A stretch of 64,000 nt of DNA, taken from assembly GCA_040770625.1 (NCBI GenBank), contig JAXGIW010000003.1, positions 124,001 to 188,000 on the forward strand, in the 5' to 3' direction. Each line of letters opens with the position of its first letter. The first letter of the stretch is position 1. The DNA is from 58-81 sp012729145. Lineage in GTDB: Bacteria; Synergistota; Synergistia; Synergistales; Thermovirgaceae. The notes below the pieces were generated by a model. It did no database searches, was not told where the DNA came from, and worked only from the letters and a program-made list of their open reading frames with translations. Both the position numbers and the translations under genes were made by a program. Shown here piece after piece: positions 53,142-61,816 of this stretch.

Positions 53142-53876
53142 TCACCCCCCAAGATATGCTTCCCTGACCTTTGTATCCTCCATTAGATCTGAGGCCTTTC
53201 CCTCAAGGGCTATCCTGCCTGTCTCCAGGATATAACCCCTGTGGGCTATGGCCAAAGCCTGGACCGCGTTCTGCTCAACCAGCAGTATGGTCAGCCCCTT
53301 GTCCTCGTTCAGCCTCTTAAGGACAGAGAAGACGAGGTCAACCAGTTTCGGCATGAGACCCATGGAAATTTCATCCACCAGGAGCATCTTCGGTCCCGAC
53401 ACCAGGGCTCTGGCAATGGCCAGCTGCTGCTGTTCACCTCCGGATAGGGTCTGTCCGGCCTGCCATCTCCTCTCCTTCAGGACCGGGAAAAGATCAAAGA
53501 CCTCTCCGAACGCCTCTTCTACATTGATCCTGCCTGAAAGACCGTAGACACCCATTCTCAAATTCTGCTCCACCGTAAGGTTAGGAAAAACCCTTGCCCT
53601 TTCTGGCACAATACGGATCCCCATACCTGCCCTTTCATGAGCAGAAAGGGGGAGGATGTCATGTCCTCTGCCGTTACCGGTTTCGGAAGGATCTATGTAG
53701 ACAACCCTTCCGGATCTTGAAGGGACAAGCCCCATCAGGGTGTTCAGGAGTGACGTCTTTCCTGCGCCGTTGGCTCCAATAATGGAGACCACTTCCCCGT
53801 CATCCACCGAGAAGGAGACGTCTTCCAGTGCAACTATGTCCCCGTAGGCAACGGTAAGGTTCTCGACTTTAAGCAT
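53142..53876 (-). CDS. livF: Branched-chain amino acid ABC transporter ATP-binding protein LivF (second system)
   Basis: ABC ATPase of 244 residues with Walker A GANGAGKTSL, IRIVPERARVFPNLTVEQNL, signature LSGGEQQQLAIARAL and Walker B MLLVDEISMGL. A seven- to ten-residue insert (YIDPSETGNGRGHDI) follows the first third. It overlaps livG by 8 bp. Confidence 0.94.
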   Translation of the reverse strand: MLKVENLTVAYGDIVALEDVSFSVDDGEVVSIIGANGAGKTSLLNTLMGLVPSRSGRVVYIDPSETGNGRGHDILPLSAHERAGMGIRIVPERARVFPNLTVEQNLRMGVYGLSGRINVEEAFGEVFDLFPVLKERRWQAGQTLSGGEQQQLAIARALVSGPKMLLVDEISMGLMPKLVDLVFSVLKRLNEDKGLTILLVEQNAVQALAIAHRGYILETGRIALEGKASDLMEDTKVREAYLGG

Positions 53877-54645
53877 GGGCCGATGCCCCCCTCCCCAGAT
53901 AGGCCTCGATCACTCTTTCATCGGTCCTGATCTCTCCGGGAGACCCTTCGGCCAGCTTTTTGCCGTGGTCCAGCACAACGAGCCTGTGGCACAAAGACAT
54001 CGCCACCCTCATGTTGTGCTCTATCAGAAGGACCGAGAATCCCCGCTCACGGATGTTCCTTACCAGTTCCATCATCTGCTGGATCTCCTCTTCGCTGAGA
54101 CCAGAGAAAGATTCGTCAAGAAGAAGGAGTCTGGGCCTCAACGCCAGGGCCCTCGCGATCTCCAGGCGCCTGAGGTTCCCCAGGGAGAGGACGGATGAAG
54201 ATCCGTCGGCAAGCCCTTCGATCCCCACTTCCCTCAGGAATGCCATAGCCTCTTCACGGTCTTGGGAGTCCCCGAAAACAGGACAGCTCTTCAGGAAGGA
54301 ACTGTATCTTTGCATCCCCAGGCCGACCATGACGTTATTCAACACCGTCATCCCCGCAAAGGGTCTCACGATCTGGAAGGTACGCCCCACGCCCCTGGAT
54401 GCGATGGCGTGGGCTGGCAGCCCGTCGATCCGTTCTTCCTCAAGAAATATCTTCCCCGCCGTAGGTCTGTATACTCCGGAGATGACATTGAAGCACGTTG
54501 TCTTGCCTGCCCCGTTGGGTCCTATCAGGCCAAGGATCTCCCCCCTGCTTACGTGAAAGGAAACATCGTCAACGGCTTTAAGCCCCCCAAAATACCGGCT
54601 CATCCCCTCAACACGGAGGATCATGCCCTTTTCCGCCATTGTCAT
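53869..54645 (-). CDS. livG: Branched-chain amino acid ABC transporter ATP-binding protein LivG (second system)
   Basis: ABC ATPase of 258 residues: Walker A GPNGAGKTT, GRTFQIVRPFAGMTVLNNVMVG, degenerate signature LSLGNLRRLEIARALAL and Walker B LLLLDESFSGL. The start codon overlaps the livM stop (ATGA). Confidence 0.94.
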   Translation of the reverse strand: MTMAEKGMILRVEGMSRYFGGLKAVDDVSFHVSRGEILGLIGPNGAGKTTCFNVISGVYRPTAGKIFLEEERIDGLPAHAIASRGVGRTFQIVRPFAGMTVLNNVMVGLGMQRYSSFLKSCPVFGDSQDREEAMAFLREVGIEGLADGSSSVLSLGNLRRLEIARALALRPRLLLLDESFSGLSEEEIQQMMELVRNIRERGFSVLLIEHNMRVAMSLCHRLVVLDHGKKLAEGSPGEIRTDERVIEAYLGRGASAHA

Positions 54646-55514
54646 CGCCTCCCCCGCGGGAAAAGCCGTCGTAAAAGGCTGCCCTCTCCCAGGATCCCCT
54701 GTGGCTGATAACGGATAACCAGCAGGAGCGCAGCGCCGTAGAGGAGCATTCGGTACTGGACCAGGGGTCTGAAGACTTCAGGCAGCGATCCCAGAACAAT
54801 GGCTCCCAGGATGGGACCCCAGATCTTCCCCATGCCCCCGAGAACGACCATGGAGAGGAGCATGATCGAAACGGGAAAACCGAAGTCGTCGGGGCTTATG
54901 AAATTTACGAAATGGGCGTAGAGGACCCCGCCAAGACCTGCCATGGCGCTCCCGATGGTGAAGGCCAGTATCTTGAAGCGTACGTGGGAGATACCCATGG
55001 CCCCGGCGGCGGTCTCCTCCTCCCTCATGGCCTCCGTCGCAAGACCTGTCCAGGACCGGGCAAAACGGTGTACGAACCAGGTCGTCAGGGCCAGAAGGAC
55101 CAGCACCAGGGTCAGGTAGTACTCCCCTCTGAGCCTGGTGTCCAACAGGGTGGGCGTCGGTATCCCCCCTATGCCCAGAGCCCCTCCAAAGAAAGGAACA
55201 TAAAGGAAGATGCTCCTTACGATGAAGTTGATCCCAATGGTGGTTATGGCCAGGAAATCATCCTTTACGCGAAGGCTGGGTATACCCAGAAGGGCCCCGA
55301 TTAGTCCGGTGATCAGCGTGGCCAGGGGAAGACTCCACCAGAAGGAGAGTCCGAGTTTCGTACACAGCAGTGCCGTGGAGTAAGCACCAATACCAAAAAA
55401 GGCGGCGTGGCCCAGCGAGATCTGGCCGGCGAACCCGACAATGATGTTAAGGCCCGATGCAACCAGTGCGTAGATCCCTATCATCGTGGCAACGGTAGTG
55501 AAATAGCCACCCAT
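54642..55514 (-). CDS. livM: Branched-chain amino acid ABC transporter permease LivM (second system)
   Basis: Permease of 290 residues with about eight helices: ASGLNIIVGFAGQISLGHAAFFGIGAYS and the contact loop TGLATEAMREEETAAGAMGI. It is 13 bp after livH. Confidence 0.94.
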   Translation of the reverse strand: MGGYFTTVATMIGIYALVASGLNIIVGFAGQISLGHAAFFGIGAYSTALLCTKLGLSFWWSLPLATLITGLIGALLGIPSLRVKDDFLAITTIGINFIVRSIFLYVPFFGGALGIGGIPTPTLLDTRLRGEYYLTLVLVLLALTTWFVHRFARSWTGLATEAMREEETAAGAMGISHVRFKILAFTIGSAMAGLGGVLYAHFVNFISPDDFGFPVSIMLLSMVVLGGMGKIWGPILGAIVLGSLPEVFRPLVQYRMLLYGAALLLVIRYQPQGILGEGSLLRRLFPRGRR

Positions 55515-55527
55515 AGCTCCAGTCTCC

Positions 55528-56403
55528 TTATCTGGTCTTCCTGCCCAGGAGACCCTGGGGCCGGATCATGAAGACGATTATCATGGCAATGAATGCCAGG
55601 GCATCCCTGGGAAGAGGGACCGCAGCGTAACCTATAAGCAGGGCTTCGGCCAGTCCGAGAAGAATTGCTGCAAGGACCGCCCCCGGGATGCTCCCCAGAC
55701 CTCCTACCACTATGATCGCCAGGGTCTTGTAGGCCGGAACCGCTCCCATGGTCGGATAGACCTGGTTGTAATAAATGCCCACCAGTACCCCCGCCACCGC
55801 AGCTACGGCCGAACCCATGGCAAAGGTAATTGAGATGATCCTCTTTGTGTTGACGCCCATGGCACTGGCCATAGCCATATCCTGGGAGGTAGCCTGCATG
55901 GCAAGTCCAAGTTCCGTTCTTTCCGATATGAACCAAAGGACCAGTAGTATGGCAAAAGAGGTGAGCAGTACCAGGATCTGCATCCCCCCTATACTGACGC
56001 TTCCCAGGGTGAGTGGGCTGAGGGCCAGCCTCCTGGGGAACCCGAGTATGTAAGGCCCTGCCAGTATCCTGCAGATCTCCTCGATGGAAAGAAATATGGC
56101 TATGCTTGCTATCAGGGGCACGTAGGGAGGATATTTCAGAAGTGGGTAGTAGATCACCTTTTCTATGGCCACCCCCACTATGGCGCATACCACCATGGCG
56201 GCCGCAATGGCTACGAAAAAACTGTCGGTGGCCTGGAAAGCGAAGAGCCCCACGTATCCTCCTATCGCATATACCCCTGCGTGAGCGACATGAAGGATCC
56301 TGAGGATCCCGTAGACCATCGCCAGCCCCAGGGCCATGAGGGCGTAAATGGAACCGACTGCAAGACCGTTGATGAGATGCTCAATGAATAACTGCATGTC
56401 CAA
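55528..56403 (-). CDS. livH: Branched-chain amino acid ABC transporter permease LivH (second system)
   Basis: Permease of 291 residues. IEHLINGLAVGSIYALMALGLAMVYGIL, HVAHAGVYAIGGYVGL and the contact loop TELGLAMQATSQDMAMASAMG are typical. It is the first gene of the operon and lies behind a clear promoter. Confidence 0.94.
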   Translation of the reverse strand: MDMQLFIEHLINGLAVGSIYALMALGLAMVYGILRILHVAHAGVYAIGGYVGLFAFQATDSFFVAIAAAMVVCAIVGVAIEKVIYYPLLKYPPYVPLIASIAIFLSIEEICRILAGPYILGFPRRLALSPLTLGSVSIGGMQILVLLTSFAILLVLWFISERTELGLAMQATSQDMAMASAMGVNTKRIISITFAMGSAVAAVAGVLVGIYYNQVYPTMGAVPAYKTLAIIVVGGLGSIPGAVLAAILLGLAEALLIGYAAVPLPRDALAFIAMIIVFMIRPQGLLGRKTR

Positions 56404-56566
56404 CCCCTCTTGTCGTGATCATTGCCTTTTGAAGCTCTTCGAAGTCTCGGGCAAGGAACCCTGGAGATCGGGATAAATCCTGAATGGAAGGGACCTCCTG
56501 AAGGACTGCGATAGGCTGGGTTACACCCATTCGAGGACCCTCCGAGATTAAATATTGAGCCTATTT

Positions 56567-56594
56567 AAGATATCATTGCCCTGCGAACAGTCAA
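56567..56594 (-). promoter_or_regulatory. Promoter of the minus-strand liv operon
   Basis: On the minus strand TTGACT (56589-56594) and TATCTT (56567-56572) have a 16-nt spacer. The start of the livH gene is about 160 nt downstream, so the leader is long; I see no known riboswitch in it. Confidence 0.5.
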
Positions 56595-56637
56595 GTATCT
56601 AGCTTCCGGGAACATGGCTGTCCAGGGAGGGAGTGCG

Positions 56638-57312
56638 GTGAGAAATTATTACTCCGGCAAGCTGAATGCCGTCAGGCTTCTGGAAGTCTACCAGACGGGG
56701 ATCGAGAGGGTCAGACAGTACCTTCAGGCTGAAATAGATTTCGTGACAGCAAAGCTATCGGGTCGGGAAAGGGTTCTCGAACTGGGCGCAGGATACGGGA
56801 GGATAATGAGGGAGGTCTCGCCCTTCGCAGCCCGCGTTCTCGGTCTGGACATCTCGGAGGATTCGGTCCTTTTCGGAAAGGAGTACCTCAGGGACAACCC
56901 CAACTGCAAACTGGAGATCGCCGACGCCCACCTCATTGAGTACCGTTCGGAGTTCGACGTGGTTCTCTGTCTCCAGAACGGTCTTTCTGCGATCAAGGGT
57001 GATCCCATAAATCTGGTCACAAGAGGGATCAGAGCCCTGGTTGCGGGGGGCAGCGCATTTTTCAGCACCTACAGCGCCAATTTCTGGGGCCCGAGGCTTG
57101 AGTGGTTCATGGAGCAGGCCGACAAAGGGCTCCTGGGCGAGATCGACTGGGAGAGGACCGGGAAGGGGAGGATAGTATGCCGGGACGGCTTTTCAGCCAC
57201 CACCTTTTCCGTTGAGGACCTTGAAAAGATGGGCCAGACCACCGGCCTCCCCTACCTCGTTGAGGAAGTCGATGGCTCAAGCCTCTTCCTGGTCATCAAA
57301 AGGACTGGATAG
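56638..57312 (+). CDS. SAM-dependent class I methyltransferase
   Basis: A 224-residue protein. RVLELGAGYGRIMREV is motif I for S-adenosylmethionine, RVLGLDISEDSV motif II, and FDVVLCLQNGLSAI motif IV. The start at GTG 56638 follows GGAGG by 7 nt. The substrate is not evident. It stands alone between two minus-strand units. Confidence 0.85.
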   Translation: MRNYYSGKLNAVRLLEVYQTGIERVRQYLQAEIDFVTAKLSGRERVLELGAGYGRIMREVSPFAARVLGLDISEDSVLFGKEYLRDNPNCKLEIADAHLIEYRSEFDVVLCLQNGLSAIKGDPINLVTRGIRALVAGGSAFFSTYSANFWGPRLEWFMEQADKGLLGEIDWERTGKGRIVCRDGFSATTFSVEDLEKMGQTTGLPYLVEEVDGSSLFLVIKRTG

Positions 57313-57344
57313 CCTGAACGATCAGCTCCTGGAACAGGTCTTCA

Positions 57345-58370
57345 CTACTTGACCTTGAAGATCCATCCTTCGGGAGCCTCGATGTCACCGAACTGGATTC
57401 CTGTCAGGGTTTCGTAGAGCTTCCTGGTCACAGGACCGACCTCGGTCTCGCTGTAAAAGACGTGAAGCTTGCCCTTGTACTCTATTCCACCGATGGGGGT
57501 TATGACCGCGGCGGTCCCGCAGGCTCCGGCCTCTGTCAGTTCCTCGAGCCTGTCGATATAGACATCCCTCTCCTCGGCCTCCATCCCCAGGTAGCTCTTC
57601 GCCACCTCCAGAAGTGCCTTTCTGGTCACGCTGGGAAGGATCGACGGCGAGCCGGGGGTGACGAACCTGTTGTCCCTGGTTATCCCGAAGAAGTTTGCGG
57701 CTCCCACTTCCTCTATCTTGTTATGAGTCAACGGGTCGAGGTAGATACAGTCCGCGAAACCCCTCTCTCTGGCGATCTCATGGGGCATCAGGCTTGCGGC
57801 GTAGTTCCCGCCCACCTTGGCTGCCCCTGTTCCGAAGGGAGCTGCCCTGTCGTGTTCTGAAACGGTGAAGTTCACAGGGGCGAGGCCTCCCTTGAAGTAA
57901 GCCCCGACGGGCAGGCAGAAGACGCTGAAGATATACTCCGGGGCCGGAGCAACCCCGATAACATCGCCGACGCCTATCACGAAAGGCCTGAGGTACAGCG
58001 TGGCCCCGGTTCCGTAGGGGGGCACATAAGCCTCGTTGGCCTTCACTACCTGCATACAGGCGTCAATGAACTGATCGACGGTAACCTCGGGCATCATTAT
58101 CCTTCGGCAGCTGTCCTGCATCCGCTTTGCGTTCTGGTCCACCCTGAAGAGCTGGATATCTCCCTCCCTGGTCCGATAGGCCTTAAGACCCTCAAAACAG
58201 CACTGTCCGTAATGGAAAACGTTCGAGGCCTCGCTGATGCATATCTGGTTGTCCTTCACCAGCTTGCCTTCGTCCCACTTGCCGTCCTTCCACCTTGCAA
58301 TGTAGCGGAGGTCTGTCTTCATGTACTTGAACCCAAGGTTGTTCCAGTCGATGTTCACTGTTTTACTCAT
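57345..58370 (-). CDS. ilvE: Branched-chain-amino-acid aminotransferase
   Basis: Fold IV PLP aminotransferase of 341 residues that interconverts leucine, isoleucine, valine and their oxo acids. The Schiff-base lysine is in GAAKVGGNYAAS, and CFEGLKAYR and EEVGAANFFG are family-typical. The length and NVFHYGQCCFEG indicate the larger eukaryotic-like IlvE subgroup. Its proximity to two Liv transporters fits branched-chain amino acid catabolism. Confidence 0.95.
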   Translation of the reverse strand: MSKTVNIDWNNLGFKYMKTDLRYIARWKDGKWDEGKLVKDNQICISEASNVFHYGQCCFEGLKAYRTREGDIQLFRVDQNAKRMQDSCRRIMMPEVTVDQFIDACMQVVKANEAYVPPYGTGATLYLRPFVIGVGDVIGVAPAPEYIFSVFCLPVGAYFKGGLAPVNFTVSEHDRAAPFGTGAAKVGGNYAASLMPHEIARERGFADCIYLDPLTHNKIEEVGAANFFGITRDNRFVTPGSPSILPSVTRKALLEVAKSYLGMEAEERDVYIDRLEELTEAGACGTAAVITPIGGIEYKGKLHVFYSETEVGPVTRKLYETLTGIQFGDIEAPEGWIFKVK

Positions 58371-58491
58371 AATTTACCTCCTGATCAGGGTAAGAACTTC
58401 CCTGTCTTGTTGTTATGTTCATTTTCTTTCGACCCTTTCCCACACCTTCTATGGCACCCAAAAAAGACGGAAGCAAAAATTTCAACCGGTC

Positions 58492-58968
58492 TTATAGGTG
58501 CCTGATCTTCACATTCACCCAGCGACGTTGCAGATACTCAGCCAGGAACCTCCTGTGGCAGTGGTCCGGTTCGGGCTCAGCGCACAGAAAGACCGTGGGG
58601 GTCTCGAAGTCCCTGGGATCCAGCATCTCCTCCACTCTTCTCTCTTCCAGCAGTGCAAGGTAGTCCTTCTGGAAGACCTCCCAGCTGCCTCCCTTCTTCT
58701 TGTAGGCCTCGAATATCTCCTTCGACGGGGCCAAAAAGAGGAGGTGCCGATACTGTGCCCCGCAGATGGTCCCAAGAAAGTAGGAGAGGTCGCCCTTCTT
58801 TGTGTAACCCGCCAGTTGAGATGTGTTGTTGAGCCTTATGTCGATCAGGACCTTGATCCCGTGAGCCTTCAAGGTCTCGAAGAACGTTTCGGCCTTCTTG
58901 TGGCCGTAACCAATGGTGAATATATCCAACACCGTTGCCCCCATATCCTTTTGATCTTTCCTATTCAC
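58492..58968 (-). CDS. DUF488 family protein
   Basis: A 158-residue protein of the DUF488 family: IFTIGYGHKKAETFFETLKAHGIKVLIDIRLNN at the N-terminal side and VFLCAEPEPDHCHRRFLAEYL near the end, with the conserved C-x6-H-C-HR arrangement. Function unknown, although the cysteine/histidine cluster recalls an enzyme active site. A GTG at 58968 or an ATG at 58944 may start it. Confidence 0.88.
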   Translation of the reverse strand: MNRKDQKDMGATVLDIFTIGYGHKKAETFFETLKAHGIKVLIDIRLNNTSQLAGYTKKGDLSYFLGTICGAQYRHLLFLAPSKEIFEAYKKKGGSWEVFQKDYLALLEERRVEEMLDPRDFETPTVFLCAEPEPDHCHRRFLAEYLQRRWVNVKIRHL

Positions 58969-59015
58969 AGTTATCTTACCTTACTTGCCCTGTTAATAGC
59001 GAATTCTTCGACTAA

Positions 59016-59045
59016 CAGAAAAAGGGAGGCTTTTTGGGCCTCCCT
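59016..59045 (-). terminator. Intrinsic terminator after the M20 amidohydrolase
   Basis: On the minus strand a 7-bp stem (59039-59045 with 59024-59030), 8-nt loop, then TTTTTCTGT. Confidence 0.8.
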
Positions 59046-59069
59046 CAGGTTTTCCTTATAACCCGTCTA

Positions 59070-60272
59070 TCATTTCCTTTTCAGGAAACCAAGCGCTAGC
59101 CCCGACAGAAGGGCAGCGCCATCGGCCAGCACGGCCTCGTTGACTTTGAAATCCGGGCTGTGGTGCTGCGCATCGGTCCCTTTTGTGGGATCTCCCATAC
59201 CAAGGAAGAAAAGGATCCCGGGGATCTTCTGTTGATAGAAACTGAAATCCTCCGACCCCATCTCAATGGACATCTCCTCCAGAGCATCTTTGCCCACAAG
59301 ATCGCCCGCCACCTCGACGAAAAGATCGACCAGTTCCCCGTTGTTCACTGTAACAGGATAAACCGGGATAAAGTCAACCTTGACGTCACACCTCATTGCA
59401 GCACCTATGCCCTCCCCTATCCTCTTGAGACGATCCGGTATTTCATCCCTGATCACCGGGCTGGTGGTCCTGAGGTTGCCGGAAAGACGGGCTTTCTCGG
59501 GGATAATGTTGGGTGCGGTACCACAGTCGATCGTCCCGACACTGAGAACTACCGCTTCCCTCGGATCCACTTCCCTGCTGACTATGGTCTGCGCCGTTGA
59601 GATCAGCGTGGCAGCTGCGATCGAGGGATCAACCGCTTCGTGGGGTCTGGACCCATGGCCACCCTTTCCCTTAACTTCGATCTCCCAGATGTCGGCCGAA
59701 GCCATTATGGGTCCCTTACGGAAACCCACTTTTCCCGCTTCGAGAGTGGCCCAGACGTGAAGACCGCAAATGGCGTCAACCCCGTCAAGTACCCCCTCGC
59801 TCACCAGCTGCTTTGCTCCTGAATGAATACCTGATTCTTCTCCTGGCTGAAAAATAAGTCGAACCGTTCCGGGAATATTGTCCTTGATCTTTGCCAAAAC
59901 ATGGGCAACTCCCAGAAGAATGGCCGCATGAGCGTCATGGCCACAGGCATGCATAACGCCCTCACATGAGGATCTCCAGGGCTCATCCACTGCCTCGTCA
60001 ACGGGAAGAGCGTCAATATCTGCCCGAATGGCGATCACAGGACCATTCGCCTTTCCTGTTATGTCGGCAGTGACTCCCGTACCGGTATTGTCGAACCCCC
60101 TGCGGATATTCTCAAATCCCAGTCCGGAAAGGGTCGACTCTATAACCTTCGAGGTTCTTTCCTCCTTCCAGGAAAGCTCGGGATGAGCGTGGAAATCCCT
60201 TCGGTAGTCGATTATTTTATCCTCGACACCTTTGACAAGATTACGGATCAATTCAAGGTCCACGATGTACAC
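59070..60272 (-). CDS. M20 family metallo-amidohydrolase (N-acyl amino acid / IAA-conjugate hydrolase type)
   Basis: A 400-residue zinc hydrolase that splits amide bonds of N-acyl amino acids. It shows RRDFHAHPELSWKE, the metal-site RADIDALPV, HACGHDAHAAILLG, QPGEESGIHSGAKQL with the catalytic glutamate, and GKGGHGSRPHEAVDP with the dimer-interface histidine. Peptide-aminoacylase relatives include hippurate and indoleacetyl-amino acid hydrolases. It is 7 bp downstream of the transporter gene, so they form an uptake-and-hydrolysis pair. Confidence 0.93.
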   Translation of the reverse strand: MYIVDLELIRNLVKGVEDKIIDYRRDFHAHPELSWKEERTSKVIESTLSGLGFENIRRGFDNTGTGVTADITGKANGPVIAIRADIDALPVDEAVDEPWRSSCEGVMHACGHDAHAAILLGVAHVLAKIKDNIPGTVRLIFQPGEESGIHSGAKQLVSEGVLDGVDAICGLHVWATLEAGKVGFRKGPIMASADIWEIEVKGKGGHGSRPHEAVDPSIAAATLISTAQTIVSREVDPREAVVLSVGTIDCGTAPNIIPEKARLSGNLRTTSPVIRDEIPDRLKRIGEGIGAAMRCDVKVDFIPVYPVTVNNGELVDLFVEVAGDLVGKDALEEMSIEMGSEDFSFYQQKIPGILFFLGMGDPTKGTDAQHHSPDFKVNEAVLADGAALLSGLALGFLKRK

Positions 60273-60279
60273 CCCCTGT

Positions 60280-61461
60280 CTAGAAAAGCTTGACCAGAAA
60301 TCCAGCCAGGAAAACTGAAGCTATCGTAACGGTCGTAAACCCTGATACGAGCATCTTTGGAAGGATCCCTGTAAGCACGAACTCCCTTTCCTCAGGCGTC
60401 TCACCAACAGCATTTGCCACCTCCTGGGAAATAATGAAAGTCCCCGGAAAACCGAAAAGGCAGCAGACCCCTATGGCCAAAGACATCTCCCAGGAGTATT
60501 TGAAGAACCTGGAAGAGACCAGCGCGACAAGAACGATCCCTACAAGGGCGATCGCAAAAGAGGCCGCCACTGGAGTGATCAGAGACATTACCATCTCGGG
60601 TGTGGCCTTGTTCAGGCTCATGAATATCGGTACCAAAAGGGCGAAAAGAGCAAGCCCTGTGGCTTTTGCCTTGTCAAGGATCTGGTATTCCAGAAACCCT
60701 GCCTCGTAGAAAATGATCCCGAAGAAGAGTGCCATAACGAAGCTGTTGATCACTCCGCCAAGAAGGTTCGCCACTGTCACAGCCAGCCAGCCGATCAGCA
60801 TGGCTTTCATGATAAGAATGAAGGAGGTTTGAAGGTCTTTCGGAGTCTCCGGAAAGACCCTCCAGGCTGGCTTTTCTTCAACGGATGGTTTATCGGGATC
60901 CCTTTTTTCTTCGATCTTCTCCCCACTTCTGAACTGCCCACGAAGACGGCGTCCCTCCCTTGACAGGCAGAACGAGGCGATCGGCAGGCCGACGAAATTC
61001 TGCAGGACAAGCAGAAGAGTGAGGAATACGAGAACAGTATCAAGACCTTTTGCTTTTGCCGCTTCGCTCATTATGAGAGTTGCCACTACGCCGCCAGAGA
61101 TCGGACCTGCTGCAGGCACCGCGAAATCTTTGCCTATAAGCGGTGATCCGATGATGAAAAGTGCTGCAGAAGCCGCAATGATGGCACCGAGTGCAATTAT
61201 TACCGTTTTCCACTCTTCCTTGAGGTCTCTCAGTTTCATCAGTGTTCCCATGTGTATCATCAGCATGGGAATGAGAGCCAGGGCAAACTTGACTATCTGG
61301 GCATCCTCAAAGAGTGTTTTCGGTACGCCGAACCAGAAGCCGACCATGAATATGATCCCCGATACAAAAAGCATGGAGAAAACCGCTTTTGTCTTTTGTG
61401 CAACAAAATCTCCGATCGCATAGACCAGAGCAATTACAAGAAGTGCTGTTACTGCGTTCAT
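60280..61461 (-). CDS. Polytopic membrane transporter, family not recognised
   Basis: A 393-residue protein with about ten or eleven hydrophobic segments and a charged cytoplasmic loop near 170-205 (REGRRLRGQFRSGEKIEE). PAAGPISGGVVATLIMSEAA and FGFPGTFIISQEVANAVGETPEE are glycine-rich discontinuous-helix-like motifs resembling those of GltS-type sodium symporters, but I could not place it with confidence. It is co-transcribed with the M20 hydrolase, so its likely cargo is an N-acyl or peptide-like amino acid. ATG 61461 overlaps the stop of a 21-codon upstream ORF. Confidence 0.7.
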   Translation of the reverse strand: MNAVTALLVIALVYAIGDFVAQKTKAVFSMLFVSGIIFMVGFWFGVPKTLFEDAQIVKFALALIPMLMIHMGTLMKLRDLKEEWKTVIIALGAIIAASAALFIIGSPLIGKDFAVPAAGPISGGVVATLIMSEAAKAKGLDTVLVFLTLLLVLQNFVGLPIASFCLSREGRRLRGQFRSGEKIEEKRDPDKPSVEEKPAWRVFPETPKDLQTSFILIMKAMLIGWLAVTVANLLGGVINSFVMALFFGIIFYEAGFLEYQILDKAKATGLALFALLVPIFMSLNKATPEMVMSLITPVAASFAIALVGIVLVALVSSRFFKYSWEMSLAIGVCCLFGFPGTFIISQEVANAVGETPEEREFVLTGILPKMLVSGFTTVTIASVFLAGFLVKLF

Positions 61462-61523
61462 TTTCCACTCCTCCTCAAAATTGGGATTATCAACGGGACC
61501 TTCCCTGTTTCAGATGCGGACAT
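61458..61523 (-). CDS. Short upstream ORF (21 residues) coupled to the transporter
   Basis: ATG 61523 has GGGAGG 6 nt upstream and the frame (start MSASETGKVPLII) ends at a TGA that overlaps the transporter ATG by two bases. Translation of this uORF would deliver ribosomes to the transporter. Whether the peptide matters is unknown. Confidence 0.5.
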   Translation of the reverse strand: MSASETGKVPLIIPILRRSGK

Positions 61524-61558
61524 TTACCACCTCCCTGCGATCACAAAGGCTCTCCCCC

Positions 61559-61590
61559 AAAAAAAGGGAGGGACCTTCAAGGTCCCTCCC
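61559..61590 (-). terminator. Second leader terminator
   Basis: On the minus strand a 10-bp stem (61581-61590 with 61566-61575), 5-nt loop, then seven T residues. Strong intrinsic terminator about 100 nt before the transporter start. Confidence 0.85.
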
Positions 61591-61610
61591 CGTCTGATCT
61601 GCCGCTGTGC

Positions 61611-61665
61611 CAAAACAAAAGGGGCCTTGAAGTGAATCCCTAAAGGGATCCGCCTCCAAGGCCCC
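61611..61665 (-). terminator. First leader terminator
   Basis: On the minus strand a 9-bp outer stem (61657-61665 with 61621-61629) encloses a second inner hairpin (GGATCCC/GGGATTC type) and is followed by TTTTGTTTTG. It lies right after the leader ORF, as in amino acid attenuators. Confidence 0.75.
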
Positions 61666-61678
61666 TGATCGCTAAAGT

Positions 61679-61759
61679 TTAAGCTGACCCAGGCTCCTCG
61701 AGGCAGACCATCATGGTCTGCCAATAATAGAAAAACCCTGTTACAATCATCTTCTTCAC
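61679..61759 (-). CDS. Leader peptide candidate, 26 residues, with consecutive Phe-Phe-Tyr-Tyr-Trp codons
   Basis: GTG 61759 is preceded by GGAGG with an 8-nt gap. The peptide begins MKKMIVTGFFYYWQT and ends at TAA 61679-61681. Five aromatic codons run TTT TTC TAT TAT TGG, unusual for 26 residues. A 9-bp hairpin (61702-61710 with 61714-61722) begins at the Trp codon, and two terminators follow. The plan is that of a transcription attenuator sensing aromatic aminoacyl-tRNA, upstream of the transporter and M20 hydrolase. Confidence 0.6.
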   Translation of the reverse strand: MKKMIVTGFFYYWQTMMVCLEEPGSA

Positions 61760-61788
61760 AAGTGTTACCTCCGTAACAGATTAAAGGG

Positions 61789-61816
61789 ATTCTAACATTT
61801 GCTCAATATCTGTCAA
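61789..61816 (-). promoter_or_regulatory. Promoter of the leader-transporter-hydrolase unit
   Basis: On the minus strand TTGACA (61811-61816) and TAGAAT (61789-61794) have a 16-nt spacer. The -35 box lies in the last codons of ridA, whose stop is at 61803-61805. Confidence 0.7.

Noticed and set aside
61459..61802. T-box leader upstream of the transporter
   Set aside because: No T-box sequence (AAGGGTGGNACCGCG type) is present; the peptide-type attenuator explains the hairpins better.
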